DNA of 64,000 nt from Campylobacter anatolicus (GCF_018145655.1 NZ_JAGSSY010000002.1:248001-312000), one strand, 5' to 3'. Counted from the first letter of the stretch, positions 10,232 through 20,369 are shown. Notes: generated by a model from the sequence alone, not told the origin. Translations and numbers: made by a program.

Positions 10232-11575
10232 ATGGCCGAGAGATTCTCAAAATTGGGCTTTATTCTCTCCATTGTTGGTGCAGCTGTTGGGCTTGGCAAT
10301 GCGTGGAAATTTCCATATATGGTTGGAAATAATGGCGGTTCGGCATTTGTACTTTTGTATCTATTTTTTGCCCTGGTTGTTGGTCTTAGCATATTTTTTG
10401 CCGAGATGGCGATGGGTAAAATTTCACGCACTGATACTGTAAATGCCTTTAAAACCCTTGCTCCATCCCATAAAAATGCGTGGGGAATGGTTGGCGTCAT
10501 AATGATAACTGGCGTTTTTGTGGCGTCTTTTTATACTCTCATTATCGGATGGGTTATTAAATATGCCGTGCTTAGCTTAGGTACTTTGCCAAGTGATATA
10601 AATGCTTCTGGAGCGATGTTTGGCACATTTGTTTCTAGTAGTGCAGCTGAACAAATTTTATATTTTAGCGTTGCATTTTTTGCCTATTTTTTTATTCTTA
10701 CAAAGGGCGTGAAAAGTGGCATTGAGCGTGTAAATTTATGGCTTATTCCTATACTTTTTGTTCTTTTGCTCTTGATGCTTGGATATTCGATGAGCATGGA
10801 TGGATTTGACAAAGCAGCTAAATTTTTACTCGTGCCTGATTTTAACAAAGTTACTCAAGAGTCTATCATTATGGCACTTGGGCTTGCATTTTTCACGATG
10901 TGCGTCGGAATCGGTTGCGTTCTTACGTATTCGGCAAGTTTGGATGATAGGACAAATTTGTTTACCTCTTCGCTTTATGTGGTTGTGCTAAACATTGTCA
11001 TTAGCGTCATAATCGGACTTATTGTTTTTACCTTTGTTTTTGAGTTTAATGCTGAGCCTTCGCAGGGTGCCGGACTTGCTTTTATATCTTTGCCTACGCT
11101 ATTTGCTAAACTTGGATTGCTTGGAAATATTCTATCTTTTCTGTTTTTTGTTACACTTATATTTGCAGGACTTACATCAGCTATTTCTATGGTTGAGCCT
11201 TGTATATTTTATCTTAATCAAAATTATGGACTAAGTCGCTTAAAATCTATTTTTATCGTCGGCAGTGTCGTTTATCTGCTTGGTGTGCTTTGTGCTCTTT
11301 CAAATATCGATGGCATAAAAGATAGCTTGACATTTTTTGGTAAGACCTTCTTTGATTGCCTTGATTATCTTAGCTCAAACATTATGCTTCCACTTGGCGG
11401 TATTATAATATCGATTTTTGTTGGTTATTTTATAAAATTTAATGTTTTGCGAGAGCTTTTCATTCCTTATATGGGCGAAATAGTATTTAAAATTTGGTAT
11501 TTTTGTCTACGTTTTGTCGCACCGTTTTGCGTCCTTATCGTGATGATAAATGCACTATTTTTTAACAAAGGATAA
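10232..11575 (+). CDS. Sodium-dependent transporter, NSS family (second of a tandem pair)
   Basis: This 447-residue, 11-12 helix membrane protein is a paralogue of the preceding gene. It has the same helix-1 signature (GAAVGLGNAWKFPYMVG), the same helix-6 region (FFTMCVGIGCVLTYSASLDD) and the same C-terminal layout. The ATG follows the preceding stop with no spacer, so the two genes are translated from one mRNA. Retention of both copies suggests different amino-acid substrates or a paired function, but the sequence does not decide this. The DctQ start lies at or inside its 3' end. Confidence 0.92.
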   Translation: MAERFSKLGFILSIVGAAVGLGNAWKFPYMVGNNGGSAFVLLYLFFALVVGLSIFFAEMAMGKISRTDTVNAFKTLAPSHKNAWGMVGVIMITGVFVASFYTLIIGWVIKYAVLSLGTLPSDINASGAMFGTFVSSSAAEQILYFSVAFFAYFFILTKGVKSGIERVNLWLIPILFVLLLLMLGYSMSMDGFDKAAKFLLVPDFNKVTQESIIMALGLAFFTMCVGIGCVLTYSASLDDRTNLFTSSLYVVVLNIVISVIIGLIVFTFVFEFNAEPSQGAGLAFISLPTLFAKLGLLGNILSFLFFVTLIFAGLTSAISMVEPCIFYLNQNYGLSRLKSIFIVGSVVYLLGVLCALSNIDGIKDSLTFFGKTFFDCLDYLSSNIMLPLGGIIISIFVGYFIKFNVLRELFIPYMGEIVFKIWYFCLRFVAPFCVLIVMINALFFNKG

Positions 11576-11579
11576 AATT

Positions 11580-12086
11580 TTGTCAAAGATTGAGAGATTT
11601 TTTGATAAATTTGGAAATTTTATCGGATATATTTGTATGATTTTGATGGCGTTGATGATAGTTGATGTCTTTTTTAACGTTATCGCAAGATACTTTTTTA
11701 AATACGGAAATGTCGGATTTCAAGAGCTTGAGTGGCATCTATTCTCGGTTATATTTTTGCTTGGTATGAGTTATGCGTTAAAAGAGGATGCACACGTTCG
11801 CGTTGATATATTTTATACTAAATTTAACCCCAAAACAAAAGCTATGATAAATATGCTGGGAGCTATATTTTTTATAATTCCATTTGCACTTCTGATAGGA
11901 TTTTTGTCGATTGATTTTGTGTTTGAAGCATTTACTTCAAATGAAGCTAGTGCCGATCCTGGCGGTCTAACTCACAGATGGATCGTAAAGTCTTTCATAC
12001 CGATCTCGGTATTCTTGCTTATATTTTTTGCTATTGGTTTTTTTATTAAAAATTTAAACAAATACCTAGTGGCAAAAAAGGATTAG
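11580..12086 (+). CDS. TRAP transporter small permease (DctQ family)
   Basis: DctQ is the four-helix small membrane subunit of TRAP transporters, which take up organic acids using a Na+ gradient. The product is about 168 residues with four helices (roughly 10-35, 45-65, 85-110 and 125-155) and the DctQ motif FQELEWHLFSVIFLLGMSYALKEDAHVRVDI, seen here as FQELEWHLFS and KEDAHVRVD. I prefer a TTG start at 11580 because AAAGGA sits seven bases upstream; an ATG at 11550 would overlap the NSS gene by 26 bases and add ten residues. It is followed after one base by dctM. No DctP binding-protein gene is adjacent. Confidence 0.85.
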   Translation: MSKIERFFDKFGNFIGYICMILMALMIVDVFFNVIARYFFKYGNVGFQELEWHLFSVIFLLGMSYALKEDAHVRVDIFYTKFNPKTKAMINMLGAIFFIIPFALLIGFLSIDFVFEAFTSNEASADPGGLTHRWIVKSFIPISVFLLIFFAIGFFIKNLNKYLVAKKD

Positions 12087-12087
12087 T

Positions 12088-13413
12088 ATGGCTGGTATCG
12101 TTATGTTTGTTGCTGCACTTTTGATGCTTGGTATTGGCTTTGGTGTTGCATTTACTTTTGGTGCTGTTGCTATGATATTTGGATTTATTGGTGCGATGGC
12201 GGAGAGCTTTGCCGATGGAGATGGATTGATTGGTAGCTTTACAATATTTAAAGATATGTTTGCATTTATGCCTTATAGAATTTATTCTATAATGGAAAAT
12301 AAAATTTTAATTGCCGTCCCGCTTTTTGTATTTATGGGTATCGTGCTTCAAAAGGCTAAACTTGCTGAGAAATTACTTGAAAGTATTGCTTTGCTTTTTG
12401 GTGAAATTCGTGGAGGCATAGCCATTAGCACTGTATTAGTTGGTGCCTTGCTTGCTGCTTCGACTGGTGTTGTTGGTGCGAGTGTTGTCGCAATGGGTGT
12501 TATTAGTCTACCTGTTATGCTTAAATACAAATATAACCAAGCCCTAGGATGTGGCACTATATGTGCGGCTGGAACGCTTGGACAGATTATACCGCCATCT
12601 ATTGTGCTTATTATTTTGGGTGATATATTTGCTGTGCCGGTTGGCGATCTGTTTCACGAAGCGATCGTTCCTGGCCTAATTTTAGTTGGTGCTTATGTAG
12701 TTTACATATTGATTATCTCATATACAAAACCAGATATTGCACCTGCTGTAGTGGGAGAATATGGTGAGGATAAATTTAAACAAACTATAAATGCATTAAA
12801 GGCGATATTGCCACCACTTTTACTAGTAGTATGTGTTCTGGGTTCGATATTTATGGGTATAGCTACACCAACTGAGAGTTCTGCATTTGGCTGTGTGGGT
12901 GCAGTTTTGTTGTCATTTTTTTACAGAAGCTTTTCGTTTAAAATGATAAAAGAATCGCTTGAAGAGAGTGTAAAGACAACTGCTCTTGTATTTGCTATAC
13001 TTATAGGTGCAACGGCGTTTTCATTAGTATTTAGTTATACTGGTGGCGATGAGATAGTTGAAGAGTTTATGTTAAATTTACCCGGCGAGAAGTGGGGATT
13101 TATCATATTTAGCTTAGTTGTGATATTTGTGCTTGGATTTTTTATAGATTTTGTTGAAATTTCATATATAGTGTTGCCTATACTTGTGCCGATAGCCACT
13201 AGTTTAGAGATAAATCCAAGCTATTTTGCTATCGTTATTGCGATGAATTTACAGACTTCATTTCTAACGCCACCATTTGGTTTTAGTCTGTTTTTCTTGC
13301 GTTCAGTTGCACCACCACAGATACAAACAAGTGCGATATATAAAGGTGTTGTGCCATTTATTGCTATTCAAATTTTAGTATTGATATTTTTTACGTATTG
13401 GTTGCTTAGATAA
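12088..13413 (+). CDS. TRAP transporter large permease (DctM family)
   Basis: A 441-residue multi-helix inner-membrane protein of the DctM/ion-transporter superfamily. It has the typical central motifs GAAL-like LVGALLAASTGVVGASVVAMGVISLP (seen around residue 118-143), CAAGTLGQIIPPSIVLII (near 160) and the C-terminal half-repeat FIDFVEISYIVLPILVPIA and LTPPFGFSLFFLRSVAP. It forms the membrane unit with the upstream DctQ protein. No DctP gene lies up- or downstream in this window, so the periplasmic receptor must be encoded elsewhere or the system is incomplete. The substrate is unknown; organic acids are usual. Confidence 0.9.
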   Translation: MAGIVMFVAALLMLGIGFGVAFTFGAVAMIFGFIGAMAESFADGDGLIGSFTIFKDMFAFMPYRIYSIMENKILIAVPLFVFMGIVLQKAKLAEKLLESIALLFGEIRGGIAISTVLVGALLAASTGVVGASVVAMGVISLPVMLKYKYNQALGCGTICAAGTLGQIIPPSIVLIILGDIFAVPVGDLFHEAIVPGLILVGAYVVYILIISYTKPDIAPAVVGEYGEDKFKQTINALKAILPPLLLVVCVLGSIFMGIATPTESSAFGCVGAVLLSFFYRSFSFKMIKESLEESVKTTALVFAILIGATAFSLVFSYTGGDEIVEEFMLNLPGEKWGFIIFSLVVIFVLGFFIDFVEISYIVLPILVPIATSLEINPSYFAIVIAMNLQTSFLTPPFGFSLFFLRSVAPPQIQTSAIYKGVVPFIAIQILVLIFFTYWLLR

Positions 13414-14248
13414 GGATATGGCGTGAAAGATTTGTCTATTGTTTTAGTGTTTGGCATTTTTTGCTTTTGCTGGTGGAAATTTGATTAAAATTTATAAAAA
13501 TATAGTTGTTTTTTATACAAATTTGTGTAAACAAGGTAGCAGTTTTAGCTTACTTGATGATAAAAATTTGTAGCAGTTTGAAGTTGATGTATTGTGAGAT
13601 TGAAAGTTTAGTGATATAAAAAAGAGCCAGTTTAAAATTATGAGTTTATTTTATGAGTGTGATAAACGTAGGTTTTGCGGTGTGAGTAATTACTTTAAAG
13701 CACTTATATAAAATGGCGAGTTTATAAAAGCTTTGGCTTAAATGTCGCCGATGTGTTAAAATTTAAAACCAAATATCGATGTAAAATGAGGTTAATGTCG
13801 TAATATATCAGTTTAAGTATGTTAAGATGCTTTTAATAAGATTTTTAAGCCATGGTCTATGGTGGCACAGAGCTATGAGATGGTATTGAGATGACAAAAA
13901 AGAGACAGATTTATCGCACAGCCTCGACTTAAAGCGTAATGACACTTGCTTTAAAAAACTTGGTAAATTTTAAGAGTGAGTTTAATGGTAAATGAGCCAA
14001 ACATGTTTAAATTTGGGAATATGACACAACTTAGTATTAATAGACAAATTGAGGTATATTAATGGATAATAATCAAAAGCAGAGTGATGTCATTAAATGT
14101 GGCGTATGGTATGGGATTTTAACTTAAATTCAAATAAAAGCAAAGATATAAAATTTATTTACGAATTTAGTTATTTAAATGAGTGAAATTTAAAGAAATT
14201 CATTGTAAAATATAAGAAAATTTTAGTTTAAATTTTTAAGGAAATGCA
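13414..14248 (+). other. 835-bp gap with degenerate sequence and no recognised gene
   Basis: No sustained open frame is present on either strand. Short coding-like fragments occur in one or another plus-strand frame, for example around 13640-13710 (YECDKRRFCGVSNYFKAL) and 13980-14060 (MFKFGNMTQLSINRQIEVY), broken by stops and frame changes. This looks like a decayed gene, possibly the lost third TRAP component or an unrelated insertion, but the fragments are not recognisable. The last 40 bases hold the AAGGAAA ribosome site for oadG. Confidence 0.4.
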
Positions 14249-14485
14249 GTGGAGATAAATTTAGTAGCTGAGGGTTTTAGGTTTATGGTGCTTGGAATGC
14301 TAAGCGTTTTTGTATTTTTGGTGTTAATGGTGTTTGTGCTAAAAATGCAAGGAGTTATACTTAAAAAGTTTTTCAAAGAGCCTATAAAACTTCACATCTC
14401 TCCCACTCAAACTAATACAGATAATAACGAACTAGTCGCAGTCATAGGTGCTGCTATTACTGAGTTTGAAAAAAGTAAAATTTAA
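14249..14485 (+). CDS. oadG: Oxaloacetate decarboxylase gamma subunit (OadG)
   Basis: OadG is the small single-span subunit that anchors the alpha subunit to the membrane part of the Na+-pumping oxaloacetate decarboxylase. The 78-residue product has one helix (about residues 10-32, FMVLGMLSVFVFLVLMVFVL) close to the N-terminus and a hydrophilic tail ending in a VAVIGAAITEF motif, both typical of OadG. I take the GTG start with AAGGAAA upstream. It is 15 bases before oadA and is followed by oadB, the expected operon order. Short length is the main uncertainty; context makes the call strong. Confidence 0.85.
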   Translation: MEINLVAEGFRFMVLGMLSVFVFLVLMVFVLKMQGVILKKFFKEPIKLHISPTQTNTDNNELVAVIGAAITEFEKSKI

Positions 14486-14500
14486 TACACAAGGCAAAAA

Positions 14501-16306
14501 ATGGCAAAGAAATTTATTGATGTTATGGATACTACTTTCCGCGATGGCTTTCAGTCGGTTTATGGTGCTAGAGTGCTTATGGATGACTTCTTCCCAGCGT
14601 TGGAGGCGGCAAAAGAGGCTGGTATAACTCACTTTGAATTTGGCGGAGGAGCTAGATTTCAAAGCCTTTATTTTTACTTAAATGAAGATGCTTTTGTGAT
14701 GATGGATAGATTTCGCTCTATCGTTGGGGATAGAGCGAACTTGCAAACTCTTGCACGTGGCGTAAATACCGTTATGCTTGATACTGGTAGTCGTGAGCTA
14801 ATTGATCTACACGCAAAAATGTTTAAAAAGCACGGCACGACTACGATACGAAACTTTGATGCGTTAAATGATGTTGAAAATTTGAAATACTCAGGTGAAC
14901 GCATAGTTGCAAATGGACTTAAACACGAGGTTGTAGTTACTATGATGGACTTGCCACCTAACTGCATTGGAGCACATGATGTAGCATTTTATGAGAGAAT
15001 TTTACGTGAGATTTTAGATGCTGGTATTCCTTATGATAGTGTCTGCTTCAAAGATGCTAGTGGAACATCTAGCCCACAAAAGGTATATGAAACTATCAAA
15101 ATGGCACGTAAATTACTTCCAAGTGGTACTCACATACGCCTTCACACGCATGAAACTGCTGGCGTGAGTGTGGCGTGTTATTTAGCTGCACTTGATGCGG
15201 GAGTAGACGGTATAGATCTGGCTGCTTCACCAGTTAGTGGCGGGACTAGTCAGCCTGATATCCTTACTATGCTGCACGCTGTTAAGGGCAAGGAGTATGA
15301 TCTAGGTGGACTTGAACTTGAAAAAGTGCTTAAATATGAGAGTGTTTTAAAAGAGTGCTTGAGCGATTATTTCACACCACCGGAAGCAACGCAGGTCAGT
15401 CCGCTCATACCATTTTCGCCTATGCCAGGCGGTGCTTTGACTGCAAATACTCAAATGATGCGTGATAATAATATTTTAGATAAATTCCCAGCTGTTATTG
15501 ACGCTATGCGTGAAGTAGTAGAAAAGGGCGGATACGGTACGAGTGTAACGCCGGTAAGTCAGTTTTATTTTCAACAAGCCTTTAATAATGTAATGTTTGG
15601 TAAGTGGAAAAAGATAGCTGATGGATACGGCAAAATGGTGCTTGGGTACTTTGGTAAAACGCCTTGTGAACCAGACGCTGATGTCGTAAAACTAGCTAGC
15701 GAACAGTTAAATTTAGAGCCAACAAAGGAAAAAGCTCTAGACATTGCAGATCGTGATGAGAGTAAGTCTTTGGCTTATACCCGTAAAATTTTAGAGAGTG
15801 AGAAAATAGAAGTAAATGATGAGAATTTATTTATCGCCGCAGCATGTAAAGAGAAGGGTATAGCATTTTTAAAAGGTGAGGCAAAAGTAAATGTGAGAAA
15901 AATTAGCCAAATGCCAAATTCCAAACCAACAAAAACTACAACTTCTACAAATAGTGGCAAATACAGCGTTGTTGTGAATGGCTCACGCTACAACGTAGAG
16001 GTTAGTGATGGATTTAACGATAATGTAGAAGTAAAGAGCATAACGCCAGTTGTCGAGTCTAAAAACACGCAAACTACTCAGGTTGCATCTAATAGTGGCG
16101 ATGTAATACTTAGCTCACTACCAGGAACGGTTTTTAAAATTTTAGTCAAAGTTGGCGATAATGTTAAAAAGGGACAAGCAGTCATCGTACTAGAGGCAAT
16201 GAAGATGGAGATAGAGATCCCTGCACCAAAGGATGGCGTTATAAGTGCAGTAGAGATAACGCAAGGACAAACCGTACAAAACGGACAAATTCTAGCAAGA
16301 ATGTAG
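14501..16306 (+). CDS. oadA: Oxaloacetate decarboxylase alpha subunit / pyruvate carboxylase subunit B
   Basis: This subunit carries the carboxyltransferase and biotin carrier domains. The 601-residue protein begins with the HMGL-like TIM barrel (MDTTFRDGFQSVYGARV; metal-binding HTHETAG near residue 225), continues with the conserved PYC/OADA domain (about 300-480), and ends with a biotinyl domain in which Lys568 sits in EAMKME. C. jejuni has a homologue annotated pycB without Na+-pump subunits, as I recall. Here oadG precedes and oadB follows by three bases, so a Na+-pumping oxaloacetate decarboxylase is the better reading. A role as pyruvate carboxylase B with a remote pycA cannot be excluded. 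Confidence 0.93.
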   Translation: MAKKFIDVMDTTFRDGFQSVYGARVLMDDFFPALEAAKEAGITHFEFGGGARFQSLYFYLNEDAFVMMDRFRSIVGDRANLQTLARGVNTVMLDTGSRELIDLHAKMFKKHGTTTIRNFDALNDVENLKYSGERIVANGLKHEVVVTMMDLPPNCIGAHDVAFYERILREILDAGIPYDSVCFKDASGTSSPQKVYETIKMARKLLPSGTHIRLHTHETAGVSVACYLAALDAGVDGIDLAASPVSGGTSQPDILTMLHAVKGKEYDLGGLELEKVLKYESVLKECLSDYFTPPEATQVSPLIPFSPMPGGALTANTQMMRDNNILDKFPAVIDAMREVVEKGGYGTSVTPVSQFYFQQAFNNVMFGKWKKIADGYGKMVLGYFGKTPCEPDADVVKLASEQLNLEPTKEKALDIADRDESKSLAYTRKILESEKIEVNDENLFIAAACKEKGIAFLKGEAKVNVRKISQMPNSKPTKTTTSTNSGKYSVVVNGSRYNVEVSDGFNDNVEVKSITPVVESKNTQTTQVASNSGDVILSSLPGTVFKILVKVGDNVKKGQAVIVLEAMKMEIEIPAPKDGVISAVEITQGQTVQNGQILARM

Positions 16307-16309
16307 CAT

Positions 16310-17632
16310 ATGAAAAAGTTTATATTTTTAGCTATATTTACCACTTTTTTTGGCGTATTAAATTTAAATGGCATAGAGCAAAATACCTCTACGTTTACAA
16401 CTAGTGTAAAAAATAGTGAGTATCACTCAAAGAGCTTAAGTGAACTTTTTAGTGGATTTTACAAGACAACTGGTATAAATGCCCTGTTAAATCCAACCGA
16501 TGGATATAAAGATAGTAGCGGACATGAACTTTCTAAATTTACCCAGAGTTGGGGTAGGGTTATTATGTTTTTTGTTTGCTTTTTATTATTTTATCTAGCT
16601 ATTAAAAAGGGCTTTGAGCCACTACTACTACTACCTATTGGCTTTGGTGGACTTTTAGCAAATATTCCGATAGCTGAGATCGCTGGACCAAACGGATTTT
16701 TGGGTATTATTTATGGCTTTGGCATTGAAAGTGGTTTATTTCCGCTTATTATATTTATGGGTGTTGGTGCGATGACCGATTTTTCTCCTCTCATTGCTAA
16801 TCCAAAAACAGCGATGCTTGGCGGTGCGGCTCAGTTTGGAATTTTTGCTACGCTTATTGGAGCTTTGGTGTTAACTCAATACACTAACATATTTAACTTC
16901 TCTCTTGCTGATGCGGCAGCCATTGGTATTATCGGTGGTGCAGATGGGCCGACTGCGATATTTTTAGCTTCTCGCTTAGCACCTGATCTACTTGGTGCTA
17001 TAGCGGTTGCAGCGTATTCATATATGGCACTTGTGCCGATCATTCAGCCACCCATTATGAGAGCTCTCACAACAAAGGCTGAGCGACAAATTCGTATGAT
17101 ACAGCTTCGTGAAGTTAGTAAACGTGAAAAGATTATATTTCCTATAACAATCTTAATGCTTTGTGTGCTGATACTACCTGATGCTACACCATTAATAGGA
17201 GCTTTAGCGTTTGGAAATTTAGTCCGTGAGTGTGGTGTAGTAGGGCGACTTAGCGATACTTTGCAAAATGCTCTTATTAATATTGTTACGATATTTTTAG
17301 GGCTTTCTGTAGGTTCTAAACTTGCAGCTGAAAAATTTTTAGTTGCAAATACACTTGGCATATTGGTGCTTGGGCTCATTGCATTTGCAATAGGCACGGC
17401 AAGTGGTGTAATAATGGCAAAGATAATGAATAAATTTAGCAAAGATAAGATAAATCCGCTAATAGGAGCAGCTGGTGTAAGTGCTGTACCGATGGCAGCA
17501 CGTGTGGCAAACAAAGAAGGTATTAAGGAAGATTGCACTAATATTTTGCTTATGCACGCTATGGGTCCAAATGTCTCAGGCGTTATCGGCTCGGCTGTCG
17601 CGGCTGGTGTGCTTTTGTCGATATTTAAATAA
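16310..17632 (+). CDS. oadB: Oxaloacetate decarboxylase beta subunit (Na+ pump)
   Basis: OadB is the integral membrane subunit that decarboxylates carboxybiotin and exports Na+. The 440-residue product has an N-terminal hydrophobic segment, a polar region to about residue 80, then about nine to eleven helices. The family motifs are present: [17 protein letters not shown] (near 152), the Asp-containing [16 protein letters not shown] (near 205-220) and [14 protein letters not shown] at the C-terminus. It is longer at the N-terminus than many OadB proteins. It follows oadA by three bases and precedes pckA by 17, so the four genes read as one oxaloacetate-handling operon. Confidence 0.95.
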   Translation: MKKFIFLAIFTTFFGVLNLNGIEQNTSTFTTSVKNSEYHSKSLSELFSGFYKTTGINALLNPTDGYKDSSGHELSKFTQSWGRVIMFFVCFLLFYLAIKKGFEPLLLLPIGFGGLLANIPIAEIAGPNGFLGIIYGFGIESGLFPLIIFMGVGAMTDFSPLIANPKTAMLGGAAQFGIFATLIGALVLTQYTNIFNFSLADAAAIGIIGGADGPTAIFLASRLAPDLLGAIAVAAYSYMALVPIIQPPIMRALTTKAERQIRMIQLREVSKREKIIFPITILMLCVLILPDATPLIGALAFGNLVRECGVVGRLSDTLQNALINIVTIFLGLSVGSKLAAEKFLVANTLGILVLGLIAFAIGTASGVIMAKIMNKFSKDKINPLIGAAGVSAVPMAARVANKEGIKEDCTNILLMHAMGPNVSGVIGSAVAAGVLLSIFK

Positions 17633-17649
17633 ATTTATAAGGAAAAATT

Positions 17650-19227
17650 ATGGTAAATGAGTTAGATAAACTCGGTCTTATAGATATTAAAAAAGTCTAT
17701 CATAATCTAAATTATGATGAACTCTTTGAACATGAACAGCGTAATGGCGAAGGCAGAGTTAGTAGTAACGGCACCTTTATGGTTGATACAGGGATTTTTA
17801 CTGGTCGTAGCCCAAAGGATAAATACTTTGTAAAGGCTGATCCAAGCCAAAAATTTATAGCGTGGGGTAAGGTAAATCAACCTATCTCAAAAGAGCTTTT
17901 TGACAAGCTTTTAACAAAGGCAAAAAAGCAGTTAAGTGGTAAAGATATTTATGTGCAAGACGCATTTTGTGGTGCTAGTATAAAGAGTAAAAAGTCTGTG
18001 CGTTTTGTGACTGAGGTAGCATGGCAGGCACACTTTGTAAAAAATATGTTTATCCGTCCAAGCCAGGCTGAACTTGATAAATTTAGTCCTGATTTTGTTA
18101 TATATAATGCTTGTAAGTGCATAAATAATGAGTGGCAAAAAGATGGACTAAACTCAGAAGTATTTGTTATATTTAATGTTGAAGAAAATATCGCAGTAAT
18201 AGGCGGTACGTGGTATGGTGGCGAGATGAAAAAAGGAATTTTTTCGATGATGAACTATTGGCTACCACTTGAGGGAAAGCTAAGCATGCACTGCTCGGCA
18301 AATGTCGGTAAAGACGGTGATACGGCTTTGTTTTTTGGGCTTAGTGGGACTGGCAAAACGACACTTTCAACCGACCCACACCGCAGACTCATAGGAGATG
18401 ATGAGCATGGCTGGGACGATGATGGTGTGTTTAATTTCGAGGGTGGTTGCTATGCAAAGTGCATAAACCTTGATCCTGAGAATGAGCCTGAAATTTATGG
18501 TGCTATCACTCGTGATGCCCTGCTTGAGAATGTCGTTGCAGATGCAAATGGCGTGGTTGATTATAAAAATAGTAGCAAGACTGAAAACACACGTGTTAGC
18601 TATCCGATAGAGCATATCACAAATCACGAACCAAGCCTAAGTGCCGGACATCCGAAAAATATCATATTTTTAACTGCTGACGCATTTGGTGTGTTACCAC
18701 CAGTTGCAAAGCTAACAAAAGAGCAAGCCATGTATTATTTTTTAAGTGGTTATACGGCTAAAGTTGCTGGGACTGAGCGTGGTATAACCGAGCCTGTGGC
18801 TACGTTTTCAGCGTGCTTTGGTGAGCCATTTATGCCACTTCACCCAACTGTTTATGCTAAGCTTTTAGGCGAAAAGATAGATAGGCATAATGTCAATGTT
18901 TATCTTGTAAATACTGGCTGGAGTGGTGGTGCTTACGGCGTTGGTAAAAGAATGAGTATAAAGGCTACCCGTGCTTGTATAAACGCCATACTTGATGGAA
19001 GTATAACAAAGTGCGAGTTTGAAAAATTTGATAAATTTGATCTTGCTATACCAAAAAAACTTGATGGTATTGAGACAAAATTACTTAATCCTATAAATAC
19101 CTGGAGTGATAGTGCAGAGTATGTAGCTACTCGTGAGAAATTGGCTAAGATGTTTGTAGAAAATTTCAAACGCTACGAAGATGTAAAAGAGGGCGTTGAA
19201 TACGCAAAAGCTGGACCAAAAGCTTAA
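17650..19227 (+). CDS. pckA: Phosphoenolpyruvate carboxykinase (ATP)
   Basis: PckA converts oxaloacetate plus ATP to phosphoenolpyruvate, CO2 and ADP, the entry to gluconeogenesis in organisms that do not use sugars. The 525-residue product has normal length. Visible motifs are [10 protein letters not shown] near the N-terminus, the kinase-1a P-loop [13 protein letters not shown] (near 229-241), the metal-binding [20 protein letters not shown] (near 250) and [10 protein letters not shown] with a later [17 protein letters not shown] lies upstream of the ATG. Placement behind oadGAB suggests that oxaloacetate can be routed either to pyruvate with Na+ export or to PEP. Confidence 0.97.
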   Translation: MVNELDKLGLIDIKKVYHNLNYDELFEHEQRNGEGRVSSNGTFMVDTGIFTGRSPKDKYFVKADPSQKFIAWGKVNQPISKELFDKLLTKAKKQLSGKDIYVQDAFCGASIKSKKSVRFVTEVAWQAHFVKNMFIRPSQAELDKFSPDFVIYNACKCINNEWQKDGLNSEVFVIFNVEENIAVIGGTWYGGEMKKGIFSMMNYWLPLEGKLSMHCSANVGKDGDTALFFGLSGTGKTTLSTDPHRRLIGDDEHGWDDDGVFNFEGGCYAKCINLDPENEPEIYGAITRDALLENVVADANGVVDYKNSSKTENTRVSYPIEHITNHEPSLSAGHPKNIIFLTADAFGVLPPVAKLTKEQAMYYFLSGYTAKVAGTERGITEPVATFSACFGEPFMPLHPTVYAKLLGEKIDRHNVNVYLVNTGWSGGAYGVGKRMSIKATRACINAILDGSITKCEFEKFDKFDLAIPKKLDGIETKLLNPINTWSDSAEYVATREKLAKMFVENFKRYEDVKEGVEYAKAGPKA

Positions 19228-19235
19228 TTTATAAA

Positions 19236-19259
19236 AACCCTAGTCTAACGACTAGGGTT
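19236..19259 (+). terminator. Hairpin after pckA
   Basis: AACCCTAGTC and GACTAGGGTT form a perfect 10-bp stem around the 4-base loop TAAC, beginning nine bases after the pckA stop. The following T-tract is weak, so it may be a terminator or a stabilising 3' hairpin. Confidence 0.65.
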
Positions 19260-19375
19260 AAATCTTAAAACTTTAAGCTGATTTTTAATCATTTCTTTAC
19301 TAAATTTCAAAAATTTTTATATTAATTTTTTACTTTTTAAGTTATATTGTTTTATTACAATATTTTTAAGGAGTA

Positions 19376-20214
19376 ATGATTAAAAGAGTGAGATTTGTCG
19401 TAATCTTCATTGTGCTACGTGTATTTTTAACTAGTCCTGCATTTGCTTGTAAAACCATACTTATTATCAATGAAGTCTCAAGCGATGGCTTAATACTAAT
19501 CTCTAGGAGTGCTAATAGTAAAGTAGCTAAGACTTAGCTTTTTAATTCACTCAAAAAGCACAATCAAAGCGGAATGCATAGCTTAAAGACACACCAAAGG
19601 CAAACGACTTTATGTACCAACTACCAAAATTCTCTATGCATTATACGACTGTGCTAAACTGGCAGACAAAAGCTTCGCGGAGCAGTTTGTTACAATACAA
19701 CTAGTGTTTGCATAAGTACATATAGATGATATATATCAAAGACAAGCTACTAAAAGTTGATCCATATAACGAAAACTACAAGAGATAACATTATCATACT
19801 GTTAGCGTGTTTGGGAAATATAATTTGAATATTATGCAGATGCATCCGTGGCTACTGTATATGTAGCTATGAGTATAAGCAATCTTAGTACTTATCTGTC
19901 GCGTAAATAAGACCAATGATAGCTCAATCTACTGGACTTGTCGTAAGTTTAAACACTTGTAATGACTGATTATAACAATTATGCTCCGATAGTTAAAAAG
20001 TATATACTAAATTTGAAGCTACTTTGGGCTTAAAACAAGCTCAAATACAGCGTGAATACGTCATACTTTATAAAAGTGATAAAACAAAGGCAAATAAATT
20101 TTTAAATGAGTTTTTAAAGCAGACAATTGGTGACACTAAGACAGTAGCAATAAGTCTTACAAATGGAATTTTACACTTTTAACCGATGATTTGGATATTA
20201 AATTAAACAGCTAA
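19376..20214 (+). pseudogene. Decayed C69-family dipeptidase (secreted Ntn-hydrolase)
   Basis: An intact start (AAGGAG, then ATG at 19376) encodes a signal peptide ending in SPAFA and the N-terminal nucleophile region ACKTILI...SSDGLILISRSANSKVAKT, resembling the catalytic-Cys start of C69 dipeptidases (PepD), before a stop. Further C69-like pieces follow in changing frames: KANDFMYQLPKFSMHYTTVL with TKASRSS (about 19580-19690), VDPYNEN (about 19760), VATVYVAMSISNLSTY (about 19850-19900), SIYWTCRKFKHL then MTDYNNYAPIVKK (about 19925-20000), and a tail LLTDDLDIKLNS ending at 20214. Intact family members are near 500 residues, so frameshifts and large internal deletions have occurred. The assignment rests on remembered family motifs. 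Confidence 0.75.
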
Positions 20215-20369
20215 ATAAAAATAAAAAAATATTGATACGTTTACTTTGTAAATTGTGTAAATTTGAGGGTTTGTCTTTAAAAATTTTTATAAATATATAA
20301 ATTGATATTGCTTTTTTTATATCAAAAATAATATAATTTATATATTAAATTTTTACAAAAAGGTGTCTT

